Positions 18,795 through 28,300 of a stretch of 64,000 bases of DNA are shown here, in pieces. Each line of letters opens with the position of its first letter. Position 1 is the stretch's first letter. Location of the stretch: NCBI GenBank assembly GCA_965208015.1, contig OZ242309.1:992001-1056000 (forward strand), written 5' to 3'. The DNA comes from Bin87 sp965208015 (GTDB lineage Bacteria > Chloroflexota > Dehalococcoidia > Lucifugimonadales > UBA3495). A program made the translations under genes and the position numbers. The notes under the pieces were generated by a model that saw only the letters and a program-made list of their open reading frames with translations, did no database searches and was not told the DNA's origin.

Positions 18795-19958
18795 ATGAAA
18801 CTCCACGAGTATCAAGCCAAAGCAATATTCGCCCGCTACGGTATTGCAGTGCCCGATGGTAGTTTGGCATACACTGCGGACGAAGCGGCCACCGTTACCG
18901 CGGCATTCGGCGGCCGATCCGCCGTTAAAGCTCAGGTCCACGCTGGCGGCCGCGGCCTCGCTGGTGGCGTTAAGGTGGTCAGCAGCCCCGATGAAGCCCG
19001 CAGCTTTGCCGCCGGTTTGCTGGGCTCCCGGCTGGTTACCAACCAGACCGACGCCGGCGGGGTGCCGGTAGAATCCGTACTGGTTGAGGCGTTGGCAGAC
19101 ATCGGCAGCGAGATGTACGTGGCAGTTACCATGGACCGGGACCACCGGGGCCCGGTGGTGATAGCCAGCGCCGGCGGGGGAACATCCATCGAGCAGTTGG
19201 CGGCGGAAAACCCCGACGCCATCATCACTGAACCGGTCGACCCCGTCCTCGGCTTGATGCCGTACCAGTGCCGACGGATGGCAACTCGCCTCGGTTTGAG
19301 CGGTCCCGCGCTGCGCGACGCTGCCGGCATGCTTGCCACCCTCTACCGTATATTTGTGGAAAACGATTGCTCCCTGGTCGAGGTGAATCCGCTGATTGTC
19401 ACTGGCGAAGGTTCGATCATGGCCCTCGACGCCAAGATGGACGTCGAGGACGACGCGCTGTATCGCCATGCGGACCTACAGCAGATGCGCGACCGCAATC
19501 AGGAAGACCCTCTGGAAGCCGAAGCCGCTGACGACGACATCGCCTACGTGAGCCTCGACGGGTCCGTGGGATGCCTGGTCAATGGGGCCGGTCTGGCCAT
19601 GGCCACGCTGGACGTGGCCAACGCCGCCGGCGCGGCTCCCGCCAACTTCCTGGACGTCGGCGGTGGAGCCACCGAGGAAAAGGTGGCAAAGGCAGTTGGC
19701 ATCATCCTCTCCGACCCCAAAGTCGACCGCGTGTTGGTCAACGTCTTTGGCGGCATCCTGCGCTGCGACGTCGCAGCCCGGGGCATCACCATGGCCTACG
19801 AGGAACACCAGGCCCAACAGCCGCTGGTCGTGCGCATGTTGGGCACCAACCTGGAAGAGGGAAAATCCATCCTCGCCGGCTCTGGCCTCAACGTGACTTT
19901 CGCGGACACGCTGACGGAAGTTACGGCGGCGCTTTCCAACATACAGGCGGACGCGTAG
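18795..19958 (+). CDS. sucC: Succinate-CoA ligase beta subunit
   Basis: This 387-residue ATP-grasp protein, with SucD, interconverts succinyl-CoA and succinate with nucleotide phosphorylation in the TCA cycle. It opens MKLHEYQAKAIFARYGIAVP and has VKAQVHAGGRGLAGGVK, LVEVNPLIVTGEG, LDAKMDVEDDALYR and FLDVGGGATEEKV, all characteristic. The ATG at 18795 is the family start; the frame extends 39 bases upstream. It is 4 bases from sucD. Confidence 0.95.
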   Translation: MKLHEYQAKAIFARYGIAVPDGSLAYTADEAATVTAAFGGRSAVKAQVHAGGRGLAGGVKVVSSPDEARSFAAGLLGSRLVTNQTDAGGVPVESVLVEALADIGSEMYVAVTMDRDHRGPVVIASAGGGTSIEQLAAENPDAIITEPVDPVLGLMPYQCRRMATRLGLSGPALRDAAGMLATLYRIFVENDCSLVEVNPLIVTGEGSIMALDAKMDVEDDALYRHADLQQMRDRNQEDPLEAEAADDDIAYVSLDGSVGCLVNGAGLAMATLDVANAAGAAPANFLDVGGGATEEKVAKAVGIILSDPKVDRVLVNVFGGILRCDVAARGITMAYEEHQAQQPLVVRMLGTNLEEGKSILAGSGLNVTFADTLTEVTAALSNIQADA

Positions 19959-19962
19959 GCTC

Positions 19963-20859
19963 ATGGGAATTCTTCTCAACGAGCACTCCCGGGTGTTGGT
20001 GCAAGGCATCACAGGTCGCGAGGGCAGTTTTCACGCCCGAGCCTGCCGGGAATACGGAACGCAGTTGGTGGCCGGCGTGACGCCGGGCAGAGGCGGCCAG
20101 TTGTTCGACGACGCGGTCCCGGTGTTCGACTCCGTAGACGAGGCCGTCGCCGCCACCCAGGCCAACGTGTCGCTGATCTTCGTGCCTCCTCCTTTCGCCC
20201 CGGATGCCATTGCCGAGTCGGTAGACGCCGGGATACCGCTCATCGCTTGCATCACCGAGGGAATCCCGGTGCACGACATGGTCGGCCTGTATCGGTACGT
20301 GCAGGCGAACCCGGTCCGCCTGATCGGCCCCAATTGCCCGGGGATGATCAACCCGGGAGCCCGCTGCAAAGTGGGCATAATGCCCGGCAACATTCACATG
20401 CCCGGCCGGGTGGGCGTCGTATCACGCAGCGGGACCTTGACCTATGAAGCCGTCGGCCAGCTCACCGGACAGGGCATCGGCCAGTCGTCGTGCGTCGGCA
20501 TTGGGGGCGACCCGATAATCGGCAGCAGTTTCGTCGAGATTCTCAGCCTCTATAACGATGATCCAGACACCGACCTCGTGGTGTTCATCGGCGAAATCGG
20601 CGGCAATATGGAGCAGCAAGCCGCCGAATTCATCGGTTCGTCCGAGTTCACGAAGCCGGTATGTTCGCTGATAGTGGGCGCCACTGCGCCATCCGGCAAA
20701 CGCATGGGCCACGCCGGAGCGATCATCACCGGCGAGTCGGCTACCGCCGAGTCGAAAATCCGCGCTTTGGAACGGGCCGGGGCGCGCATCATCCCCACAC
20801 CGGCGGATATCGGGGATACCGTGGCAACTGCTCTCACCGAGCTCAGCCTTCGCGCGTAG
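19963..20859 (+). CDS. sucD: Succinate-CoA ligase alpha subunit
   Basis: This 298-residue CoA-binding partner of SucC shows VQGITGREGSFHARACREYG, GPNCPGMINPG, VGVVSRSGTLTYEAV and the phosphorylated His in RMGHAGAIITGESAT. Length and order are normal. It is co-transcribed with sucC. No other TCA-cycle gene is adjacent. Confidence 0.95.
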   Translation: MGILLNEHSRVLVQGITGREGSFHARACREYGTQLVAGVTPGRGGQLFDDAVPVFDSVDEAVAATQANVSLIFVPPPFAPDAIAESVDAGIPLIACITEGIPVHDMVGLYRYVQANPVRLIGPNCPGMINPGARCKVGIMPGNIHMPGRVGVVSRSGTLTYEAVGQLTGQGIGQSSCVGIGGDPIIGSSFVEILSLYNDDPDTDLVVFIGEIGGNMEQQAAEFIGSSEFTKPVCSLIVGATAPSGKRMGHAGAIITGESATAESKIRALERAGARIIPTPADIGDTVATALTELSLRA

Positions 20860-20992
20860 CATCGCGGGTGGTCTGTCCTTCGGGGTTCTCTCAGGAAAGC
20901 TGCAATGACGCCATCGTCGCGTTCACGGTCATTGTGGCTCCTAAACTGCCTGCCAGGCGGGCAAATTGGCGGATTCGACTCATCCCGCCCGC

Positions 20993-21021
20993 TTGACGCT
21001 TACAACCTCGACGTGTAGGAT
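20993..21021 (+). promoter_or_regulatory. Sigma-70-type promoter of pyrG
   Basis: TTGACG (20993-20998), a 17-base spacer, and TAGGAT (21016-21021). The predicted transcript start, near 21028, falls at the base of the first leader stem. The region from 20860 to 20992, between sucD and this promoter, holds no gene; it has a 7-bp inverted repeat (CAATGAC / GTCATTG) with no T-run. Confidence 0.6.
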
Positions 21022-21026
21022 ACTCG

Positions 21027-21227
21027 TGCCAAAGGTATCATTTCCCATGCATTACTGACGTCCCAATGCGGACCGACTTTGGCAAGCCGGCTAGATACTT
21101 GCGACGACTGCCGGCTCAGTTCCCGATCAGGCAAGACCATGGGTTCCGACGCGAGGACCACGATTGTCCTACAGGGCCAGCGAAGTGATCCTGATTAACG
21201 TGCGGCGTGGGGCCGGCTGTAGTCCGT
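21027..21227 (+). ncRNA. Structured 5' leader of pyrG (candidate cis-regulatory RNA)
   Basis: About 200 untranslated bases lie between the pyrG promoter and the start codon. Three perfect stems can form: TGCCAAAG (21027-21034) with CTTTGGCA (21077-21084); nested in it, GCATT (21049-21053) with AATGC (21065-21069); and directly after it, AGCCGGC (21085-21091) with GCCGGCT (21110-21116). No U-run follows the stems, so it is not a simple intrinsic attenuator. I know no named RNA family it fits. Confidence 0.4.
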
Positions 21228-22883
21228 ATGCCCGCTAAGTACATCTTCGTGACCGGGGGAGTGGTCAGCTCCATCGGCAAAGGGATCTGCGTCGCTTCCA
21301 TCGGGCGCATCTTGAAGAGCCAGGGGCTCGCCGTAACCGTAATCAAACTCGATCCTTATCTCAACGTCGACCCCGGAACCATGTCCCCGTACCAGCATGG
21401 GGAAGTATTCGTAACCAAGGACGGCGGCGAAACCGATCTGGACCTCGGACACTACGAGAGGTTTATTGACGTCGAGTTGACCCGGGACAGCAACGTGACC
21501 GCGGGGCAGACCTACCTCGAACTGATCACCCGTGAACGGCGCGGCGACTTCCTCGGCGGCACCATTCAGACCGTGCCGCACCTGACCAACGAAATCAAGG
21601 ACCGGCTTATTGGCTTGGCGGACAAATCCAACGCGGACGTCGTGGTTGTCGAAGTGGGCGGCACCGTGGGCGACATCGAAGGACTGCCGTTCCTCGAAGC
21701 TATCCGGCAGATGCGAAACACCGTGGGGCGCAACAACGTTTTCTACATGCACCTGACCCTGCTCCCCTACATTTCGGCATCCGAAGAGCTGAAAACCAAA
21801 CCAACCCAGCACAGCGTAAAGGAATTGCGGAGCATTGGAATACAACCGGACGCGCTGGTATGCCGCTCCGATGCCGATGTCACCCCCGGCATCCGGGAAA
21901 AGCTGTCCCTGTTTTGCGATGTGGCCACCGAAGCCGTGTTCCCCATGCCCACGGTGAACAATGTCTACGAGGTTCCGCTGGTGATGGACCACTTCGGCGT
22001 GGGACGCTGCCTTTCGGAATCCCTCGGCCTGAACGGAGAAACCCACCTGGACGAGTGGAGCACTCTAGTAGACCAGATGAACGGCGCCACCGGCGCGGTT
22101 CCCATCGCGGTGGTGGGAAAATACGTGGAATATCCCGACTCTTACATGTCAGTGCGCGAGGCATTGCGACACGCCGCCGCGTCCTGTGGCCTGCGGGCCG
22201 ACGTGCGCTGGGTCCATTCGGAAGCCGTCGAGCGAGACGGCCCTGATGTCCACTTGAACGATGTCTCCGGCATCGTGGTGCCGGGCGGATTCGGCTCCCG
22301 GGGAGTTGAGGGGATGATCGACACCAGCCGCTACGCCAGGAACAAGCACGTGCCCTACCTGGGCTTGTGTCTGGGCATGCAGGTCATGGTCATCGACTGG
22401 GCGCGCGACGTCACCGGCCTCAAACAAGCCAACTCGTCGGAACTGGATCCCGATTGCGAGCATCCGGTGATCGACATAATGCACGGGCAGCGCGGCATCA
22501 CCGATCTTGGCGGCACCATGCGCTTGGGCCACTACCCGTGCCGTCCTCAAAGCAACACCAGGACCGCCGCGGCCTACGCCCGCCCCGAAATCAGGGAACG
22601 CCATCGGCATCGGTATGAGGTGAACAACACCTACCGGGAACACCTGGAAGCATCGGGTATGGTCATGAGCGGGTTGTCTCCCGACGGCGAATTGGTCGAA
22701 GCCACCGAAGTGCCGGATCATCCCTTCATGGTCGGCGTGCAGTTTCATCCCGAATTCCAGTCTCGCCCTAACCGCCCCCATCCATTGTTCAGTGCGCTCA
22801 TCGAACAGGCACACCAAACGGTACGAGAAGGAAGACAGCTGCCTTTCCGGCGAGCCGGCGGATGGTCATTCTCCGCGGACTAG
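21228..22883 (+). CDS. pyrG: CTP synthase
   Basis: This 551-residue enzyme makes CTP from UTP, ATP and glutamine. The N-terminal synthetase domain has YIFVTGGVVSSIGKGICVAS and KLDPYLNVDPGTMSPYQHGE, then EVGGTVGDIEGLPFLEA. The C-terminal class-I glutamine amidotransferase domain has GLCLGMQVMVID (nucleophile Cys) and VGVQFHPEFQSRP (His-Glu). The ATG at 21228 begins MPAKYIFVTGG, the family start, although the ribosome binding site is weak. It has its own promoter and a long structured leader. Confidence 0.96.
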   Translation: MPAKYIFVTGGVVSSIGKGICVASIGRILKSQGLAVTVIKLDPYLNVDPGTMSPYQHGEVFVTKDGGETDLDLGHYERFIDVELTRDSNVTAGQTYLELITRERRGDFLGGTIQTVPHLTNEIKDRLIGLADKSNADVVVVEVGGTVGDIEGLPFLEAIRQMRNTVGRNNVFYMHLTLLPYISASEELKTKPTQHSVKELRSIGIQPDALVCRSDADVTPGIREKLSLFCDVATEAVFPMPTVNNVYEVPLVMDHFGVGRCLSESLGLNGETHLDEWSTLVDQMNGATGAVPIAVVGKYVEYPDSYMSVREALRHAAASCGLRADVRWVHSEAVERDGPDVHLNDVSGIVVPGGFGSRGVEGMIDTSRYARNKHVPYLGLCLGMQVMVIDWARDVTGLKQANSSELDPDCEHPVIDIMHGQRGITDLGGTMRLGHYPCRPQSNTRTAAAYARPEIRERHRHRYEVNNTYREHLEASGMVMSGLSPDGELVEATEVPDHPFMVGVQFHPEFQSRPNRPHPLFSALIEQAHQTVREGRQLPFRRAGGWSFSAD

Positions 22884-23074
22884 TCGTCTCCGCAGACCGA
22901 AAGCCTGCAAATCAACACGCAACCCACGTTCCGGCTCGGGCCGGTTCCTTGATCCTGAACTCTAAAACTCGGCACGGCGCCGAACGCTCCGACGGCCGTT
23001 CATCCGCAACAGCGGTCAGCCGCCGGCCCTGAACCGGCAAAAGGACTTTCTCCCGGGCACGAGGAGGATGCACC

Positions 23075-23734
23075 ATGAAACTGTTTTTGGACACCGCCAA
23101 CATCGACGAAATCCGTATGGGCGCCGAACTTGGCGTTATTTCCGGGGTCACCACCAACCCCTCACTGGCCGCCAAGGAAGGCATCGGCGGCGCGGCCGGC
23201 TACCGGACGGCGGTACAGGAGATCGCCGATATCGTCGACGGGCCAATCTCCGTCGAGGTGGTTAGCACCGACGCCCCGGGCATGATCGCCGAAGGCCGGG
23301 ACATTGCGGAGTGGATCCCCAATCCCTGGGTCAAGATCCCCAGCACCGAGGAAGGTTTCAAAGCCATCAGCGTACTGGCCCGGGACGGCATACAAGTCAA
23401 CCAAACGCTGGTTTTCACCGTCAACCAGGCGCTCCTGGGCGCCAACGCCGGGAGCACCGTGGTTAGTCCCTTTGTCGGCCGACTCGACGACATCGGTCAG
23501 GACGGCATGGCTCTCGTGGAGGACATTGTTGCCGTATACCGCCAGCAGGCCGTGGAAACCAAAGTGATGGCCGCCAGCATACGGGGCGCCCGGCATTGCG
23601 TGACCGCCGCCGCCGCCGGCGCCGATATCGCCACCATACCCTACAACGTATTGACGCAAATGATAAAACACCCCCTCACCGACGCCGGCCTGTCGCGATT
23701 CCTGCAGGACTGGCAGCAAGCTTCCGGAGGCTGA
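23075..23734 (+). CDS. fsa: Fructose-6-phosphate aldolase / small transaldolase
   Basis: This 219-residue class-I aldolase of the TalC/FSA group opens MKLFLDTANIDEIRMGAELG and has SGVTTNPSLAAKEG, the Schiff-base Lys in PNPWVKIPST (Lys87) and VSPFVGRLDDIGQDG. It may act as transaldolase in the pentose phosphate pathway or as a fructose-6-phosphate aldolase; sequence length alone does not decide. AGGAGG lies just upstream of the ATG. It is 4 bases from rho and probably co-transcribed. The 190 bases before it show nothing clear. Confidence 0.9.
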   Translation: MKLFLDTANIDEIRMGAELGVISGVTTNPSLAAKEGIGGAAGYRTAVQEIADIVDGPISVEVVSTDAPGMIAEGRDIAEWIPNPWVKIPSTEEGFKAISVLARDGIQVNQTLVFTVNQALLGANAGSTVVSPFVGRLDDIGQDGMALVEDIVAVYRQQAVETKVMAASIRGARHCVTAAAAGADIATIPYNVLTQMIKHPLTDAGLSRFLQDWQQASGG

Positions 23735-23738
23735 CAAC

Positions 23739-25175
23739 ATGGTCCGCGCCCGCACTGGCACCACGACCGCTCCCCGACGACGCCGGCGCCCCCCGGCCAA
23801 CGACGACGCCGGCGTCGCGCTGGCGGATCCTGTTCCAGCCGACGACGCGGCGGACGGTGGCCAGCCGCATTCCAACGGTTCTCACCCCGGACGCTACGTC
23901 GACGTCGCCGAACTAAGCACCATGTCCCACGAGGAACTCCTCGCCCTGGCGCCAGACGTGGGGCTCAGGGACGACGGGTCCCTGGCTGACCTGACCCGGG
24001 ACGCTCTGCTGAACCGCGTCCGACAATCCGCCGCCAACCGCAACCTGTTGACCGCGTCGGGCATCCTCGAAGTGATGGACGCCGGCCACGGCCTGCTGCG
24101 CTCACTGCAATATCCGCCGGTATCCGGCGACGTGTTTGTGGGGCAGTCGCAGATTCGCAGGTTCAACCTCAAGACCGGAGACACCGTCACCGGGCTGGTT
24201 CGACCGCCCAAGGAAGGCGAGCGCCGCTACGGTCTTACCCGCGCCACCAGCATCAATCTGCTTGATCCGGAGGACCAGAAACCCTCCTCCCGCCGGATAT
24301 TCGAGTCGCTCACGCCCATTTTCCCGGACGACCACATCGTCTTGGAACACGCGCAAGGCGGGCTGTCCTCGCGCATGATCGACCTCTTCGCCCCCATCGG
24401 GTTGGGACAGCGGGGGCTGGTGGTCTCTCCGCCCAAGGCCGGCAAGACCACGGTCTTGCGCCAGATCGCGGCGGCCATCACCGAGAACCGGCCCGACGTC
24501 ATCCTGATGGTGGTGCTCATTGGCGAGCGCCCCGAAGAAGTCACCGAGATGCGCCGCGCGGTCAAGGGCGACGTGTTCGCGTCAACCTTCGACGAGTCGG
24601 TGGAAGAGCAGTGCCGGGTGGCGGAACTGGCCGTAGAGCGCGCCAAGCGCATGACCGAAAGCGGGCGCGACGTGGTGATCCTGCTCGACAGCATTACCCG
24701 GCTCACCCGCGCCTACAACCTGGCATTGCCCACCTCCGGCCGCACTCTTTCCGGCGGTATCGACCCGGCCGCACTGTATCCGGCCAAGCGGTTCATCGGC
24801 GCCGCCCGCAACCTCGAAGAGGGCGGTTCGCTCACCATTATCGCAACCTGCCTCCTCGACACCGGCAGCCGCATGGACGAGGTGATCTACGAGGAGTTCA
24901 AGGGCACCGGCAACATGGAGTTGCACCTGGACCGCCGGCTCGCCGACCAGCGCTACTTCCCGGCCATCGACGTGGTGCGCAGCGGCACCCGCCGGGAAGA
25001 GTTGCTCTACGACTCCGAAGCCATGCCCCAGATCTGGCTGCTGCGCCGCATGGTGACCCTGGCCTCCGGTGGCGACCAGGCCAACATGGGCGACGCCACC
25101 AAGCGCGTCCTCGAGCGCTTGGCCCGCACCCGGAGCAACTCCGAATTCCTCACCAACCTGACGAAAGACTCGTAG
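23739..25175 (+). CDS. rho: Transcription termination factor Rho
   Basis: This 478-residue hexameric RNA helicase ends transcription. The basic, low-complexity N-terminus (about 1-60) is a common extension in GC-rich bacteria. An Rho N-terminal domain, ASGILEVMDAGHGLLR with the RNA-binding cold-shock-like fold, is followed by RGLVVSPPKAGKTTVLRQIA (Walker A), VILLDSITRLTRAYN (Walker B) and the Q/R-loop region PAALYPAKRFIGAARN. GGAGG is 8 bases upstream of the ATG. Confidence 0.96.
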   Translation: MVRARTGTTTAPRRRRRPPANDDAGVALADPVPADDAADGGQPHSNGSHPGRYVDVAELSTMSHEELLALAPDVGLRDDGSLADLTRDALLNRVRQSAANRNLLTASGILEVMDAGHGLLRSLQYPPVSGDVFVGQSQIRRFNLKTGDTVTGLVRPPKEGERRYGLTRATSINLLDPEDQKPSSRRIFESLTPIFPDDHIVLEHAQGGLSSRMIDLFAPIGLGQRGLVVSPPKAGKTTVLRQIAAAITENRPDVILMVVLIGERPEEVTEMRRAVKGDVFASTFDESVEEQCRVAELAVERAKRMTESGRDVVILLDSITRLTRAYNLALPTSGRTLSGGIDPAALYPAKRFIGAARNLEEGGSLTIIATCLLDTGSRMDEVIYEEFKGTGNMELHLDRRLADQRYFPAIDVVRSGTRREELLYDSEAMPQIWLLRRMVTLASGGDQANMGDATKRVLERLARTRSNSEFLTNLTKDS

Positions 25176-25198
25176 AGCCTGTTGAAAAACTGAAAAAC

Positions 25199-25299
25199 AC
25201 CGTCGTTCCTGCGAAAGCAGGAACCCAGAAAATCCATGCGCCGGGCATCGCGAACAGGGTAAGGATTTCCCGGATACCGGCTTGCGCCGGTATGACGGT
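25199..25299. repeat. Second full-length MITE-like element, downstream of rho
   Basis: This 101-bp element has ends ACCGTCGTTCC and TATGACGGT and two internal hairpins (TTCCTGC with GCAGGAA; ATACCGGC with GCCGGTAT). It matches the element at 1287-1386 in length and organisation, with divergence inside. It occupies most of the space between rho and the convergent surface protein gene and could act as a transcription barrier. Confidence 0.7.
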
Positions 25300-25348
25300 T
25301 TTGGCTTATGGATGGAGGCGGGTTTCAATCCCGCCTCCCTTTTTTGCG

Positions 25349-28300
25349 CTATTCGTCCGTATCGCCTCCACCGCCAGCCGCGCCGCCAACGTCGCGCCGC
25401 CGCATCACCAGGGTAACCACCGCTCCGATTGTGATTAGGACTACGAGCGCCGCAATCCCGATGAGCCCGATCGCCAGGCCGCTCAGACCCCCACCGTCCG
25501 TTTCCTCTTCAGCTATCGGTCGGTCGCGCGTCTCCGTCTCGCCGGTCGCCACTGCTGCCACGATTGTGGAGGTCAGGGCTCCCTGGTCGATGGTCGGAGG
25601 CGGCGGGATCGGCGTGTCCGTGGGCTCCGGGGTCGCTGTGGGTTCCGGCGTCGGTGTCGGCGTGGGCGGAACCGGGGTGGGGGTGGGCGCCGGGTTCTGT
25701 ATGATGACCCTTGCGGATGGCGTTCCGACGGCGTACTCCGCCGCGGGTGAGATTGTTACGGTCAGCGAACCGGGATCGCTATCCTGGCTCTCCGATGTAT
25801 CTACGGAATATACGCACTCTGCGCCGCCGGTTATCACGCACTCGCCGCTGCCGTCGGTTCCGAAACCTCCGTCAGTCTCGTGGGTCAGTCTGACGGTGAC
25901 GTCTGCGGCATGGGAGAGGGTGATGCGGAACCCGGCCGGTTCGCCGGCCACTACGGACCCGGTATCCGGCGCCGCTTCGATGCTGGCGACCAGCTGCTCG
26001 GTGGCCCCGGTTGCCGGCCTTGACCATTCGCTCGTCCCCGCGGCATTGTTGGCGCGCACCCGCACCTGATACTCAGTGCCCTGGGCGAGGCCGGTGAGGG
26101 TATGGCTGGCGCCGGGGCCGCTGTAACCGGCGTCAGCGTAAACTCTGCTGCCGGCGACGCCGTACTCAACGTCGTAGTCGGTTATGGGAGCGCCTCCGTC
26201 GTCGAACGGTTCTGTCCAGGTTACGGTGAGGCCGAAAGGCCCGTCAGCGGCTACCGCGGGTGCGGCCGGAGCGTCGGGGGCGAACGTGGGCGGCACGTAG
26301 CGTTCGGGCAGCAACGTTACGGTTTCCACCACGCCGGGCAACCGGTCGCGGCCCTGGTACACTTGCAGCGTGGCCGGGTAGTCTCGCCGCGCGGCAAAAT
26401 CCTGGTGGTAATCCTCGGGTATCACGGTGATGCCCGTGAACTCGCCCGACCCGTCAGACGCGAAGCTGGCTCTGCCGTCGAACCCCAGGCTCGGCCCGTT
26501 GCGGAGCTGCACCGAGTAACCACCAATGAACCGGTCCAGTCCGAACAACCTTACGGTGATGGGCTGGCCGATTGCGATCCGGGACGGTTCGATTGCCAGC
26601 TTGCCCGGCGTCACCACAAGGTCCAGGTCCAGCGTCAGGTCGTGCAGCGGATAGCCGTTGATCTTAACCAGTGGGCGGATACTCTCGCCGCCCTCGGCCC
26701 GCGAGGGCACTCGATACTCGAAGTCCCAAGTTCCGCTGGTAGTGTAGATGGTCTTTGCAATACGCCCGTTGATTTCCACTGTAATGGATGGGGGATCGTA
26801 ATACCCGCGTTCCGCCGGGAAGTCTTTGCCCCGGAAAACGATGTAGTCGCCGGGGGACACCTCGCCTTCGTCGGGGTCAACGGTCAACGTGGGCTTGGTG
26901 ACCTTGACAGTGGCCGAGGCCTTGACGCCGGCGCTGTCGGTAATCTCCAGCTTTTCCTCGCCGTCGGATTCCAGCAGCTTGCTGATGAGGTCGCTGTTGA
27001 TGTCGCCGTCTTCGTTGACCAGGGCCACCGCCCCGAGGAAACGGCCACCTCGGATCACTTCGGGGCAGTCGTTGCGGGAACGAACGTCGTCCTGTCCATC
27101 ATCCAGGAAGGCCAGCCGGATACCGCCCAGCGTCACCTCGCAGACCTCATCGCCGGCCAGGTCGTTGGAACGAACGGTGAACCGTTCGCCCAGGCCGAGG
27201 CCAGTGTCGGGATGAACCGACAGATCGGCGTCCCTGATGGTGACGTTCACTGTCACCAGTTCGGAACTGCCGTTCAGCCGCGCCGCAATGGTGACCCGGC
27301 CGCTGTGCCGGGGCGGCAGGGTCACGCGCAGGGTATCGCCTGACTGGTTCCATTGACTGCGATTGAGGGTCTGACCGGCGACCAGCACCTCGTCCACCCG
27401 GGAACCGCTCCCGCCCACGATGCGGAGGGTGACCTCGCCGCCGGGGGATACTTCCGAACTGCCCGACACCTCCAGGCCGGCGGTTATTACGACAGGCAGG
27501 GAAGTGTTGTTGAAGACGCCGCCGCCGTCCCGCGCGCAAATCTGATGCCTGCCGGCGGATCGAAACAGGCTCGAAACGACCTCCACGTCAGCCCGGAAGC
27601 GGTGGTCGGAACCTACTTCGGCGGAACCAATGCGCGTCCAACCGCCACCGCCGGCCGTTGCGCACCCCGCGGAACCGTCGCTGCGCGCGGCGTAAAGATC
27701 AACGGTGAGACCGTCGCTGAAACCCAACCCCTGGAACCGTATGGTTTCGCCGTATCCGACCTCGTCGTCACCGTCCACTTCCAGAGTGGCGTAAACGGCA
27801 ACGTTGTCGGGCAGCCTCATCCCGCCGTCCCACTGGATAGCGACTTCATAAGGATCATCCGGCGTATCCCGCTGCGCCGGGAGCCGGAAGTTTTCCAGCT
27901 GGATCACCACCGGGTGATTGGCGTCTTCGCAAACCCCGGGGTCGCTGCTGCCCAGACGCCACGCCTGGCAGCCGGGCAGTTCGATCTCGTGCGGCTCGTC
28001 CGTGCCCATCGAATCATCCGCCCAGACGGGAGTGAACCGCGTGCCGGCGATGATGCGGACGTCATCTTGGTCAAACCCTGATGGGAACCCAATGTCCTCG
28101 TGAAGGAATATGGTGATCTCGCTGGTCAACTCCCCTGGACTGCAACCGTCGGGTTTAAGCCGGAAAGTGAGATCAACCGTAGCCCCGGGCGCAGTGTCAT
28201 CCTGGTCGATATCCAGGGTTTCGCAGGGAGTGGTGGCACTGCCGGTTTGGCCGTTCCCAGAGTCCGACCACGGACCAATCCCTTCATCGTTCTTGGCGCG

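Noticed and set aside
20860..20992. Possible terminator or small gene after sucD
   Set aside because: There is a 7-bp inverted repeat but no T-run, and no frame with a start and ribosome binding site.
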